Shown: one piece after another, positions 37,001 to 52,000 of the stretch
How positions within the stretch are numbered: the first letter of the stretch is position 1
Layout of the letters: each line of letters opens with the position of its first letter
NCBI RefSeq assembly: GCF_964340395.1
Contig: NC_135551.1
Coordinates: 3,569,463-3,633,462 of the forward strand
DNA length: 64,000 bases
Source: Glandiceps talaboti
Lineage: Eukaryota > Hemichordata > Enteropneusta > Spengelidae
Direction of reading: 5' to 3'
The notes under the pieces: generated by a model
The model's database searches: none
The model's input: the letters and a program-made list of their open reading frames with translations, nothing else
What the model was told of the DNA's origin: nothing
Made by a program: the position numbers and the translations under genes

Positions 37001-40000
37001 ATAGTGAGTGGATCACTGTATATTAAATAGTGAGTGGATCACTGTATATTAAATAGTGAATGGATCATTGTATATTAAATAGTGAGTGGATCACTGTATA
37101 TTAAATAGTGAGTGGATCATTGTATATTAAATAGTGAATGGATCAATGTATATTAAATAGTGAATGGATCATTGTATATGAAATAGTGAGTGGATCACTG
37201 TATATTAAATAGTGAATGGATCATTGTATATGAAATAGTGAGTGGATCACTATTTGAAATAGTGAGTGGATCACTGTATATTAAATAGTGAGTGGATCAC
37301 TGTATATTAAATAGTGAGTGGATAAATGTATATTAAATAGTGAGTGGATCACTGTATATTAAATAGTGAATGGATCAATGTATATTAAATAGTGAGTGGA
37401 TCATTGTATATGAAATAGTGAGTGGATCACTGTATATTAAATATTGAGTGGATCAATGTATATTAAATAGTGAATGGATCACTGTATATTAAATAGTGAA
37501 TGGATCAATGTATATTAAATAGTGAGTGGATCATTGTATATGAAATAGTGAGTGGATCAATGTATATTAAATAGTGAATGGATCACTGTATATTAAATAG
37601 TGAATGGATCACTGTATATTAAATAGTGAGTGGATCACTGTATATTAAATAGTGAGTGGATCACTGTATATTAAATAGTGAGTGGATCACTGTATATTAA
37701 ATAGTGAGTGGATCAATGTATATTAAATAGTGAGTGGATCACTGTATATTAAATAGTGAATGGATCATTGTATATTAAATAGTGAGTGGCTCACTGTATA
37801 TGAAATATTGAGTGGATCAATGTATATTAAATAGTGAGTGGATCACTGTATATTAAATAGTGAATGGATCATTGTATATTAAATAGTGAGTGGATCATTG
37901 TATATGAAATATTGAGTGGATCACTGTATATTAAATAGTGAGTGGCTCACTGTATATGAAATATTGAGTGGATCACTGTATATTAAATAGTGAGTGGATC
38001 ACTGTATATTAAATAGTTAGTGGATCATTGTATATGAAATATTGAGTGGCTCACTGTATATGAAATATTGAGTGGATCACTGTATATGAAATAGTGAGTG
38101 GATCACTGTATATGAAATAGTGAGTGGATCACTGTATATTAAATAGTGAGTGGATCACTGTATATTAAATATTGAGTGGATCACTGTATATGAAATATTG
38201 AGTGGCTCACTGTACAAAATGTATATGAAATATTGAGTGGATCACTGTATATGAAATAGTGAGTGGATCACTATTTGAAATAGTGAGTGGATCACTGTAT
38301 ATGAAATAGTGAGTGGATCACTGTATATCAAATAGTGAGTGGATCACTGTATATGAAATATTGAGTGGATCACTGTATATTAAATAGTGAGTGGATCACT
38401 GTATATTAAATAGTGAGTGGATCACTATATATTAAATAGTGAGTGGATCATTGTATATGAAATAGTGAGTGGCTCACTGTATATTAAATAGTGAGTGGAT
38501 CACTGTATATTAAATATTGAGTGGATCACTGTATATTAAATAGTGAGTGGATCACTGTATATTAAATAGTGAGTGGATCACTGTATATTAAATAGTGAGT
38601 GGATCATTGTATATTAAATAGTGAGTGGCTCACTGTATATTAAATAGTGAGTGGATCACTGTATATTAAATAGTGAGTGGATCACTGTATATTAAATAGT
38701 GAGTGGATCACTATATGAAATAGTGAGTGGATCACTGAATATAAAATAGTGAGTGGATCAATGTATATTAAATAGTGAGTGGATCATTGTATATTAAATA
38801 TTGAGTGGATCACTATTTGAAATAGTGAGTGGATCACTGTATATTAAATAGTGAGTGGATCACTGTATATTAAATAGTGAGTGGATCATTGTATATTAAA
38901 TAGTGAGTGGATCATTGTATATGAAATAGTGAGTGGATCACTGTATATTAAATAGTGAGTGGATCACTGTATATTAAATAGTGAGTGGATCACTGTATAT
39001 TAAATAGTGAGTGGATCATTGTATATTAAATAGTGAGTGGATCACTGTATATTAAATAGTGAGTGGATCACTATAATATATTTTAATGTCTATCTACTAC
39101 ACAATTGTAAAGTTAGTATTTCATACACACTGTATTTTAAAGTAGAAATGTTGGTATTAGGATCAGATAAGGATTCTTATCAATATCATAAACACTTGTT
39201 ACAAGGGTACCTATCTAGATAAGGATTCTTATCAATATCATAAACACTTGTTACAGGGGTACCTATCTAGATAAGGATTCTTATCAATATCATAAACACT
39301 TGTTACAAGGGTACCTATCTAGATAAGGATTCTTATCAATATCATAAACACTTGTTACAAGGGTACCTATCTAGATAAGGATTCTTATCAATATTGTAAA
39401 CACTTGTTACAGGGGTACCTATCTAGATAAGGATTCTTATCAATATCATAAACACTTGTTACAGGGGTACCTATCTAGATAAGGATTCTTATCAATATCG
39501 TAAACACTTGTTACAGGGGTACCTATCTAGATAAGGATTCTTATCAATATCGTAAACACTTGTTACAGGGGTACCTATCTAGATAAGGATTCTTATCAAT
39601 ATCATAAACACTTGTTACAGGGGTACCTATCTAGATAAGGATTCTTATCAATATCATAAACACTTGTTACAGGGGTACCTATCTAGATAAGGATTCTTAC
39701 GAGATTTCTAAGCACTTGTTCCAGGCGTTCAACGAAGAAATAACTATGTATATTGTATACCATATAATAATAATAATAATAAATATAATTTAGAACTTAC
39801 TTTGAAGCACACATTAACATAGCCTTAGACTCTATTCCTCTCATTTTCACTGGTTTCAGATTACACAGTAAAACTACTATTTTATCTTGAAGTTCTTCCA
39901 TTGGTACAATACCAGCCAAGCCACTAACCACTGTCCTACTTTCTCCCCCGATATCTATCTCTTCAATGTATAATGTATCTGCATCTGGATGCTATAAAAG

Positions 40001-43000
40001 ATAGAATTGACATCAATATCTTGCACACGTGTTACTGTATATTTTAAATTACTACATATATTAATTATATCTACAAATAATAAAAGACACATTAACCCCT
40101 CTCTTTCTCTCCCTCCCTCACATTTTAAAAGTGCTTTTTGTTCCCTGCATACCCCTAGTCACATTAACCCCTCTTTCTCTCCCTCCCTCATATCTTAAAA
40201 GTGCTTTTTGTTCCCTGCATACCCCTAGTCACATTAACCCCTCTCTTTCTCTCCCTCCCTCATATCTTAAAAGTGCTTTTTGTTCCCTGCATACTCCTAG
40301 TCACATTAACCCCTCTCTTTCTCTCCCTCCCTCACATCTTAAGTCTTTTTGTTCCCTACATACCCCTAGTCACATTAACCCCTCTCTTTCTCTCCCTCCC
40401 TCACATCTTAAAAGTGCTTTTTGTTCCCTGCATACCCCTAGTCACATTAACCCCTTTCTCTCCCTCCCTCACATCTTAAAAGTACTTTTTGTTCCCTACA
40501 TACCCCTAGTCACATTAACCCCTCTTTCTCTCCCTCCCTCATATCTTAAAAGTACTATTTGTTCCCTGCATACCCCTAGTCACATTAACCTCTCTCTTTC
40601 TCTCCCTCCCTCATATCTTAAAAGTGCTTTTTGTTCCCTGCAGACCCCGTCACATTAACCCCTCTCTTTCTCTCCTTCCCTCACATCTTAAAAGTGTTTT
40701 TTGTTCCCTGCATACCCCTAGTCACATTAACCCCTCTCTTTCTCTCCCTTCCTCATATCTTAAAAGTGCTTTTTGTTCCCTGCATACCCCTAGTCACATT
40801 CACCCCTCTCTTTCTCTCCCTTCCTCATATCTTAAAAGTGCTTTTTGTTCCCTGCATACCCCTAGTCACATTCACCCCTCTCTTTCTCTCCCTTCCTCAC
40901 ATCTTAAAAGTGCTATTTGTTCCCTGCATACCCCTTGACACATTCACCCCTCTCTTTCTCTCCTTCCCTCATATCTTAAAAGTACTATTTGTTCCCTGCA
41001 TACCCCTAGTCACATTAACCCCTCTCTTTCTCTCCCTTCCTCATATCTTAAAAGTGCTTTTTGTTCCCTGCATATCCCTTGACACATTCACCCCTCTCTT
41101 TCTCTCCCTCCCTCATATCTTAAAAGTACTATTTGTTCCCTGCATACCCCTAGTCACATTAACCCCTCTCTTTTTGTCTCCCTTCCTCATATCTTAAAAG
41201 TGCTTTTTGTTCCCTGCATACCCCTAGTCACATTAACCCCTCTCTTTCTCTCCCTTCCTCATATCTTAAAAGTGCTTTTTGTTCCCTGCATACCCCTAGT
41301 CACATTAACCCCTCTCTTTCTCTCCCTCCCTAATATCTTAAAAGTGCTTTTTGTTCCCTGCAGACCCCGTCACATTAACCCCTCTCTTTCTCTCCCTTCC
41401 TCATATCTTAAAAGTGCTTTTTGTTCCCTGCATACCCCTAGTCACATTCACCTCTCTCTTTCTCTCCCTTCCTCATATCTTAAAAGTACTATTTGTTCCC
41501 TGCATACCCCTAGTCACATTCACCCCTCTCTTTCTCTCCCTTCCTCATATCTTAAAAGTACTATTTGTTCCCTGCATACCCCTAGTCACATTCACCTCTC
41601 TCTTTCTCTCCCTTCCTCATATCTTAAAAGTACTATTTGTTCCCTGCATACCCCTAGTCACATTCACCCCTCTCTTTCTCTCCTTCCCTCATATCTTAAA
41701 AGTACTATTTGTTCCCTGCATACCCCTAGTCACATTCACCTCTCTCTTTCTCTCCCTTCCTCATATCTTAAAAGTACTATTTGTTCCCTGCATACCCCTA
41801 GTCACATTAACCCCTCTCTTTTTGTCTCCCTTCCTCATATCTTAAAAGTGCTTTTTGTTCCCTGCATACCCCTAGTCACATTAACCCCTCTCTTTCTCTC
41901 CCTTCCTCATATCTTAAAAGTGCTTTTTGTTCCCTGCATACCCCTTGACACATTCACCCCTCTCTTTCTCTCCCTCCCTCATATCTTAAAAGTGCTTTTT
42001 GTTCCCTGCATACCCCTAGTCACATTAACCCCTCTCTTTCTCTCCCTCCCTCATATCTTAAAAGTGCTTTTTGTTCCCTGCATACCCCTAGTCACATTGA
42101 CCCCTCTCTTTCTCTCCCTTCCTCATATCTTAAAAGTGCTTTTTGTTCCCTGCATACCCCTAGTCACATTCACCCCTCTCTTTCTCTCCCTCCCTCATAT
42201 CTTAAAAGTACTATTTGTTCCATGCATACCCTTTGTCACATTCAAGCCCTAAAATATTCACTAACTTGTTCTGCATTTCTCTCAGCTTCCCAGACGTAAC
42301 TCTCAATCTCTCTAGTTATTTACCTTTTTCACTGACATAATTTTACCAACTCTGAGGTCAAGTCTAGCTGGTGTGACATCAGCCTCTGTAGCAGCTGCAC
42401 CACCTTTGCCTGGTTCTGTGTAGCAAATGAAAAAGATTTCAATTCTTTAGGAGGGGGGGGGGGTATCAGAAAAGATATGAGGCACTAAAACTGTAGCAAG
42501 CCATCAACGAGATTGCATGTGTGTTGGAAATAATTAAAGATAACATCAGTGAGTCTATAAGAGTATTCAACATAATTTATTGCTACCAATTGGGTCAGAA
42601 AATCATTGACAATAACCTCCAACAGTACTGTCAGGGTACATTTCAATAGGATGACATCACATGTCTCACCAGGCAGTATTTGGGTCATTTGACCATACAC
42701 TGTCTATTTGACCCATACACTATCTATACATTGACCCATACACTATCTATACATTTGACCATACACTATCTATACATTTGACCCATACACTATCTATACA
42801 TTTGACCCATACACTATCTATACATTTGACCCATACACTATCTATACATTTGACCATACACTATTTATACATTTGACCCATACACTATCTATACATTGAC
42901 CCATACACTGTATATATACATTTGACCCATACACTATCTATACATTTGACCCATACACTGTCTATACATTTGACCCATACACTATCTATACATTTGACCA

Positions 43001-46000
43001 TACACTATTTATACATTTGACCCATACACTATCTATACATTGACCCATACACTGTATATATACATTTGACCCATACACTATCTATACATTTGACCCATAC
43101 ACTGTCTATACATTTGACCCATACACTATCTATACATTTGACCCATACACTGTCTATACACTGACCCATACACTGTCTATTCATTTGACCCATTCACTGT
43201 CTATTTGACCCATACAGTACTGTCTATTCATTTGACCCATTCACTGTCTATTTGACCCATACACTGTCTATTCATTTGACCCATACACTAGCTGTTTACA
43301 ACATGTTGCTATCCACAATATTTATCTTACTTGTCTTTGGTGGTGGTGGATAGGCTGAGCTGGACAGTTTTTTCATCTCTTTGTCATCAAACTTCTTTCT
43401 GATTGGGTCTAATAATCTATTAAGGTATATTTCAGCAGCTGCTTTCAGATCGCCAGGGTGGATTTCTTCTTTTGCAAATGCCTGCTGAAGGGATTCAAAG
43501 TCACCATACTCTACATCTCCTCCAAACTTTTCATCTCTTTTGATAACGAACTCTACCAAAATAAAAACAAACATTACAAAATTAAAATACAAGACTTTAA
43601 GTGTATTTCTATTTGGTCATTATAAGTTGGTAGATCTAGTAGAAATATTGGGCGACATATACAAATTAGTCAAATACACAGTGTCAGTCTATGTTTATCC
43701 AGAGATTATGGCTATTTGACCTTGAAGGTAGAGGTCAAGGTCAAAGCTTCATTAGAAAACTCATAAATAATATGCGTCATACTTTGTACAATTATATAGA
43801 TTGCCATACTGTGTATTATTACATACTAGATTGCCATACTGTGTATTATTACATACTAGATTGCCATACTGTGTATTATTACATACTAGATTGCCATACT
43901 GTGTATTATTACATACTAGATTGCCATACTGTGTACCATTACATACTAGATTGCCATACTGTGTATTATTACATAGATTGCCATACTGTGTATTATTACA
44001 TACTAGATTGCCATACTGTGTATTATTACATACTAGATTGCCATACTGTGTATTATTACATACTAGATTGCCATACTGTGTATTATTACATAGATCGCCA
44101 CACTGTGTATTATTACATAGATTGCCATACTGTGTATTACATAGATTGCCACACTATGTTTTATTACATAGATCGCCACACTGTGTATTATTACATAGAT
44201 CGCCACACTGTGTATTATTACATAGATCGCCACACTGTGTATTATTACTTAGATTGCCACACTGTGTATTATTACTTAGATTGCCACACTGTGTATTATT
44301 ACATAGATCGCCACACTGTGTATTATTACATAGATCGCCACACTGTGTATTATTACATAGATCGCCACACTGTGTATTATTACATAGATCGCCACACTGT
44401 GTATTATTACTTAGATTGCCACACTGTGTACCCTTACATAGATTGCCATACCTGTGTACCCTTACATAGATTGCCATACCTGTGTACCCTTACATAGATT
44501 GCCATACTGTGTACCCTTACATAGATTGCCACACTGTGTACCCTTACATAGATTGCCATACTGTGTACCCTTACATAGATTGCCATACTGTGTACCCTTA
44601 CATAGATTGCCATACCTGTGTACCCTTACATAGATTGCCACACTGTGTACCCTTACATAGATTGCCATACCTGTGTACCCTTACATAGATTGCCATACCT
44701 GTGTACCCTTACATAGATTGCCATACTGTGTACCCTTACATAGATTGCCATACTGTGTACCCTTACATAGATTGCCATACCTGTGTACCCTTACATAGAT
44801 TGCCACACTGTGTACCCTTACATAGATTGCCATACTGTGTACCCTTACATAGATTGCCATACCTGTGTACCCTTACATAGATTGCCATACCTGTGTACCC
44901 TTACATAGATTGCCATACTGTGTACCCTTACATAGATTGCCATACCTGTGTACCCTTACATAGATTGCCATACTGTGTACCCTTACATAGATTGCCACAC
45001 TGTGTACCCTTACATAGATTGCCATACTGTGTACCCTTACATAGATTGCCATACCTGTGTACCCTTACATAGATTGCCATACCTGTGTACCCTTACATAG
45101 ATTGCCATACTGTGTACCCTTACATAGATTGCCACACTGTGTACCCTTACATAGATTGCCATACTGTGTACCCTTACATAGATTGCCATACCTGTGTACC
45201 CTTACATAGATTGCCATACCTGTGTACCCTTACATAGATTGCCATACTGTGTACCCTTACATAGATTGCCATACCTGTGTACCCTTACATAGATTGCCAT
45301 ACCTGTGTACCCTTACATAGATTGCCATACTGTGTACCCTTACATAGATTGCCACACTGTGTACCCTTACATAGATTGCCATACTGTGTACCCTTACATA
45401 GATTGCCATACCTGTGTACCCTTACATAGATTGCCATACCTGTGTACCCTTACATAGATTGCCATACCTGTGTACCCTTACATAGATTGCCATACCTGTG
45501 TACCCTTACATAGATTGCCATACCTGTGTACCCTTACATAGATTGCCATACCTGTGTACCCTTACATAGATTGCCATACTGTGTACCCTTACATAGATTG
45601 CCATACCTGTGTACCCTTACATAGATTGCCATACCTGTGTACCCTTACATAGATTGCCATACCTGTGTACCCTTACATAGATTGCCATACCTGTGTACCC
45701 TTACATAGATTGCCACACTGTGTACCCTTACATAGATTGCCATACCTGTGTACCATTACATAGATTGCCAAACACTGTGTACCCTTACATAGATTGCCAT
45801 ACAATGTACTTTATTTTTTGTATCATACTTTTGATTGACCCTGGCTGGTAAAATAACTTACCAAACACAGGTATAATTTACTAACTTGTACTGCTCTTAA
45901 CAAAATACATTTATATACCCAAAGCATTAATTTTGCTATTACACTTACTTTCATCTTCTTTGAATAAGGGATATATCACATGTTTAGCAAATGCCAGTAC

Positions 46001-49000
46001 ACCATTTTCTTGTATATTGCCAGGTTCACAAAAAGCTTTCTTTAATTTCTTCTTCACTAAAGCAGGATAGTCTAACAAGTCAATCTTGGATTCCTAAGAA
46101 GAAGAAAATAAATACAATACAATAATAACATATCAACAATATTTAAGATAACGGTTAAGATGTCTATTTATACATGTACATAGAGTTAAGGTGTCTATCT
46201 ATACATGTACATAGAGTTAAGGTATCTATCTATACATGTACATAGAGTTAAGGTGTCTATCTATACATGTACATAGAGTTAAGGTGTCTATCTATACATG
46301 TACATAGAGTTAAGATGTCTATCTATACATGTACATAGAGTTAAGGTGTCTATCTATACGTGTACATAGAGTTAAGGTGTCTATCTATACATGTACATAG
46401 AGTTAAGGTGTCTATCTATACATGTACATAGAGTTAAGGTGTCTATCTATACATGTACATAGAGTTAAGGTGTCTATCTATACATGTACATAGAGTTAAG
46501 GTGTCTATCTATACATGTACATAGAGTTAAGGTGTCTATCTATACATGTACATAGAGTTAAGGTGTCTATCTATACAAAGTCATGTACATAGAGTTAAGG
46601 TGTCTATCTATACAAAGTCATGTACATAGAGTTAAGGTGTCTATCTAATAATATGCAGTTTACTTAAAATCTCTGATTTACAAGCACATACCTCATCTGA
46701 TGAGCTCATTTTGCCTCCAGTTAAACCAGGGACTACAAAAGAGAAGTCAAGTCAATGTGTTACTCTCAATAAATCACTTCATACATTTATTTTCTGACTT
46801 TTTAGACATACAATAAATCATTGAACTCAGCCAGGGTTGTTCAATAAAAGTAAACTCTGCTAGGGTTGTTTAATAAAGTAAACTCTGCCAGTGTTGTTCA
46901 GTAAAGTAAACTCTGCTAGGATTGTTCAATAAAGTAAACTCTGCTAGGGTTGTTCATAAAGTAAACTCTGCTAGGGGTGTTCATAAAGTAAACTCTGCTA
47001 GGGTTGTTCATAAAGTAAACTCTGCTAGGGTTGTTCAATAAAATAAACTCTGCCAGGGTTGTTCAAAGTAAACTCTGCTAGGGTTGTTCAGTAAAGTAAA
47101 CTCTGCTAGGGTTGTTCAGTAAAGTAAACTCTGCTAGGGTTGTTTAATAAAGTAAACTCTGCCAGTGTTGTTCAGTAAAGTAAACTCTGCTAGGGTTGTT
47201 CAATAAAGTAAACTCTACTAGGGTTGTTCAATAAAGTAAACTCTGCCAGGGTTGTTCAATAAAGTAAACTCTGCTAGGGTTGTTCAGTAAAGTACAATAC
47301 TAACAATTTCAAGACTTACCCATTGGATTCATTAGATGAATTCTCTTTGCATAGCCTAACTGTGGTAGATACTGTAAATGAAAATTTGACAGACATTTAA
47401 TGAACAAGTCTTTTGTATTCAGCCATAGTTCACTGTACAAGATTTTACCCACAACTCTCCCTGATTTGTACTGTTGGACATCAGCTCATTGAAGTCAGAC
47501 AAATCTCACCTGTGTACAGGATTTTGTATGAATATTTTTGCCATTTTCAAAACGTAGAATTGACACTGATGAGTTTCTGAATATATATTTTCATTGGTTT
47601 TGGTATCAATGATTTATTGTATAAGGAGTAGCAATTTTAGAAATTTGTCAACAGATTTTCTTGAAAGACATGCAAAATATTTTCCACAAAACTAAGGAAA
47701 ATATATGCACCTGTTATGACTTTGCCAAAGATATAGATTTATTTGAATAGGTATGACAAAAGAAATTTACATAAATTACTAAAACACATCATACACACTG
47801 TCTACCCAAGTTATTGATACTTTGACATTGAAAAGTGTTTTATTTACAGTACATGTTTCATTTACTTGTTAGCACATTTTATGCAAAATTTAGAACTTTA
47901 TTTTTGATTCCCCAAACGTACTTTTGTTACATATTAATTAAACGTAATTACTATGCTTAAAATGTTGGCAAATATGGGTTATTGAAGAAGTTATAAAATA
48001 AGGAACTTCCAAGCATACCAATCAGAGAGAGTTGTGGGTAAGATATTGCACAGTGTAGTTGCCCAACATAACATGTATTGTGAAATATGGAATTACAATC
48101 TTATCAGAAAGGTTACCCCTCATCATATTAGCATAGACAATTTATACAGGGATCCTATAAACAAACTGTCAAAATGATATAAATTTGACCTTGAGATGAA
48201 GGTCAAGGTCAGAAGACTGTCAGAAGAGTAAGCTTCAATTAATCTCTAACAATGAGAGAGTACACATTTCAATCATGTCTCTATGTATAAAACTTCCAAG
48301 TTTACAGATCTATACCTACCATTGCTATGGGCGAGATCCTGGGGGAACCGGTTCTAACATTTACACCACCTTAGGTTTGAGGTCATGACCTTTTTTTTAT
48401 GTCACTGCCTCATTCCGAGATGAAGATGACTGTCAGTCATTGAAATATTAGTATAACACTCTGATATTTTGTTGCACTGTTGATTGATGAAATTATGTTT
48501 TGTTTTGTTCTACACAGTGACTGAAACTATTTGAGCAAGTTATTGAAGAATTTGCTACTTGACTTTGAAGATGAAGGTCAACGTTAAAGAAGCTTAGTGT
48601 TCAGCTTGAAAGCTTACTTTGATAAACATGGGTGTAGACACATGAATGATGCATCTGGATACAAAACATCTTTACATTATTGAGCAATTTGCTATATGAC
48701 CTTGAATATAGTGGTCAAGGTCAAAGTTTATGATAGAAAAAGAAACTTTAACTTTGATAATAAAGGTGTAAACACTTAAATTGAGTTTCTCTGTAGTCAA
48801 CTTGAGTTATGGTAGAAAACAAAATTTATTGCAGCTATTTGACCTTGAAGTGTTGATCTTGCTATCGATACTATTGGGTAGACACTTGAAAGGCTTCCTT
48901 AGGCAGTTTACTATCGACGCTATTGGGTACCCATTGGAAGCTAATAACATGGAGGAGGACAGGTGCATTATGAATACACTTTATTAGCACTATTGTAGTA

Positions 49001-52000
49001 ATAGTAGAGCTTTTGTTCATTACTAAAATACACAATATAATAAGTAGTTGGAAAAACTGAAAGCCATACATATGAATGTTCTCGTCCACCTTCCCAATAT
49101 ACATATAACAAATTGTTTATTACTTATCATACAATTTCAACTCATACCACCAACATACACATACCCCCCACCCCCACATACATACCCCCCACCCCCACAT
49201 ACTATGTAAATAGTGTTATAGAACCATAAGTTCAATTGTGCTGAAGTAACAATCTACCATTTCTCAATCCAAACCTCATTACATTACCTTCTCTGCAAAT
49301 GTAAAAATCTTTCTTTGATCCACACCACCAAACTGACAGTCTACTTTGAGGTATTCTTCATCTAATGCTTGTAACCCTGGATACAGGAGACCACTTAGCA
49401 ACGGATGCTCTACTTGTTTGACAACTTCAGCTCCAGCTTTCCTGGCATCATGCTTTGGAGAAATTGTATTGAGTCAGATTGAAGTCATACAGTAACTATA
49501 AATCAATTTCAAACAGAACAGGTTCACCATACTGAGGTATTTGTATACTTTTTATATGTCTTGAATTACATAGTGCATCATTCTATAAATCTACTGTGCA
49601 GTTTCAAAGTAATGACTGACAATGCATGATCGCATACACTTCTCTATTAGACATTAGAAATGTGTTCCTGGATAGCCATGGTAACTATTTAATAGCCATG
49701 GTAACTATTTAATAGCCATGGTAACTATTTAATAGCTACGGTAACTATTTAATAGCCATGGTAACTATTTAATAGCCATGGTAACTATTTAATAGCTACG
49801 GTAACTATTTCATAGCCATGGTAACTATTTAATAGCCATGGTAACTATTTAATAGCCATGGTAACTATTTAATAGCCACGGTAACTATTTAATAGCCATG
49901 GTAACTATTTAATAGCCATGGTAACTATTTAATAGCCACGGTAATTATTTAATAGCTACGGTAACTATTGAATAGCCATGGTAACTATTTAATAGCCATG
50001 GTAACTATTTAATAGCTACGGTAACAATTTAATAGCCATGGTAACTATTTAATAGCTATGGTAACTATTTAATAGCCATGGTAACTATTTAATAGCCATG
50101 GTAACTATTTAATAGCCATGGTAACTATTTAATAGCTACGGTAACTATTTAATAGCCATGGTAACTATTTAATAGCCATGGTAACTATTTAATAGCTACG
50201 GTAACTATTTAATAGCCTCGGTAACTATTTAATAGCCATGGTAACTATTTAATAGCCATGGTAACTATTTAATAGCCATGGCAACTATTCAATAGCTACG
50301 GTAACTATTTAATAGCCACGGTAACTATTTAATAGCTACGGTAACTATTTAATAGCCATGGTAACTATTTAATAGCCATGGTAACTATTTAATAGCCATG
50401 TAACTATTTAATAGCCAAGGTAACTATTTAAAAGCCACGGTAACTATTTAATAGCCATGGTAACTATTTAATAGCTACGGTAACTACATGTATTTAATAG
50501 CCATGGAAACTATTTAATAACCATGGTAACTATTTAATAGCCATGGTAACTATTTAATAGCCATGGTAACTATTTAATAGCCATGGTAACAATTTAATAG
50601 CCATGGTAACTATTTAATAGCCAAGGTAACTATTTAATCATTTTGTGTAAAGTGGACTAAAACTAGAGAAATGACAATTACCTGTGTTACTAGGGAAGAG
50701 AGTCTATATACATCTAGTGTGTACTCCCTGGAACAAATAGTAATAATGGTAATGATCACATTCATCAGTGTCGCTATTCAGTGGGCTTTAATAGTCACAT
50801 AGTATCACACCAAGTAGTCACATTGTATCACACCAAGTAGTCACATTGTATCACACCAAGTCGTCACATTGTATCACACCAAGTAGTCACATTGTATCAC
50901 ACCAAGTAGTCACATAGTATCACACCAAGTAGTCACATAGTATCACACCAAGTAGTCACATTGTATCACAGCATTGAAGTAGTCACATTGTATCACACCA
51001 AGTAGTCATATTGTATCACAGCATTGAAGTCGTCACATAGTATCACACCAAGTAGTCACATTGTATCACAGCATTGACGTCGTCACATTGTATCACACCA
51101 AGTAGTCACATTGTATCACACCAAGTAGTCATATTGTATCACAGCATTGAAGTAGTCACATAGTATCACACCAAGTAGTCACATTGTATCACAGCATTGA
51201 AGTCGTCACATTGTATCACACCAAGTAGTCACATTGTATCACACCATGTAGTCATACTGTATCACACCAAGTAGTCACATTGTATCACACCAAGTAGTCA
51301 CATTGTATCACGTACACCAAGTAGTAAACAGTTCATACAAGTATAGCACCCCTCTTGTTATATACTATGGCTAGACTGACTTGGCCAATCAGAGGCCTTG
51401 ATTTCGGTTGGTTATATGGAGCCATAACTCACTCTTTCTAAGGGGTGTGACCTATGTTACGCTCAGCACTCAACTTGCATGCAACAAATTACACAAAATT
51501 TTGAAAAAGATCCGTTTGAGCCAATCACACCTAGTATAAGTAAGATAGACAATTCGTTCGGTAGGGTTATGTGCCAAAAACTTGGGGGTTACACCCCCTC
51601 GTTTATTGGCACATAACCCTCCCAAACGAGTTGACTATCTATTACTTAATCCTCTTGAGTCTTTCTCCCAACTAGTTATAAGGGATATTCTGGTCATGGC
51701 GAGACCACCTAGCAATGGTGGCTAACCACGTTGGCCGACAGGTGTCATTTAAACACTTGAAAACACTGTGGAAGCCCACAAATAATACCCCCTTGGGAGA
51801 AAGAGGATTAATTAGAATAAAGATTACACAGCGCCATCTAGTGGTAGTCACATAACACCACCTCCTTCTCCTCTCCCCTGCCTCCAAACCTACTAAATAA
51901 TACTTATGAAAGTAAAGATTACACAGCACCATCCCCCATCTACCTAATAATACTTATGAAAGTAAAGATTACACAGCGCCATCTAGAGTCACATAACACT

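Noticed and set aside
40131-42252. Long plus-strand open frames (up to 350 codons) rich in Leu/Pro/Ser
   Set aside because: They repeat exactly with the 72-bp intronic minisatellite, which is divisible by three. No start context, domain or splice structure.
43691-44688. 268-codon and shorter frames with Cys-His-Thr-Val-Tyr repeats
   Set aside because: Translation of the 27-30 bp minisatellite in YARS1 intron 8.
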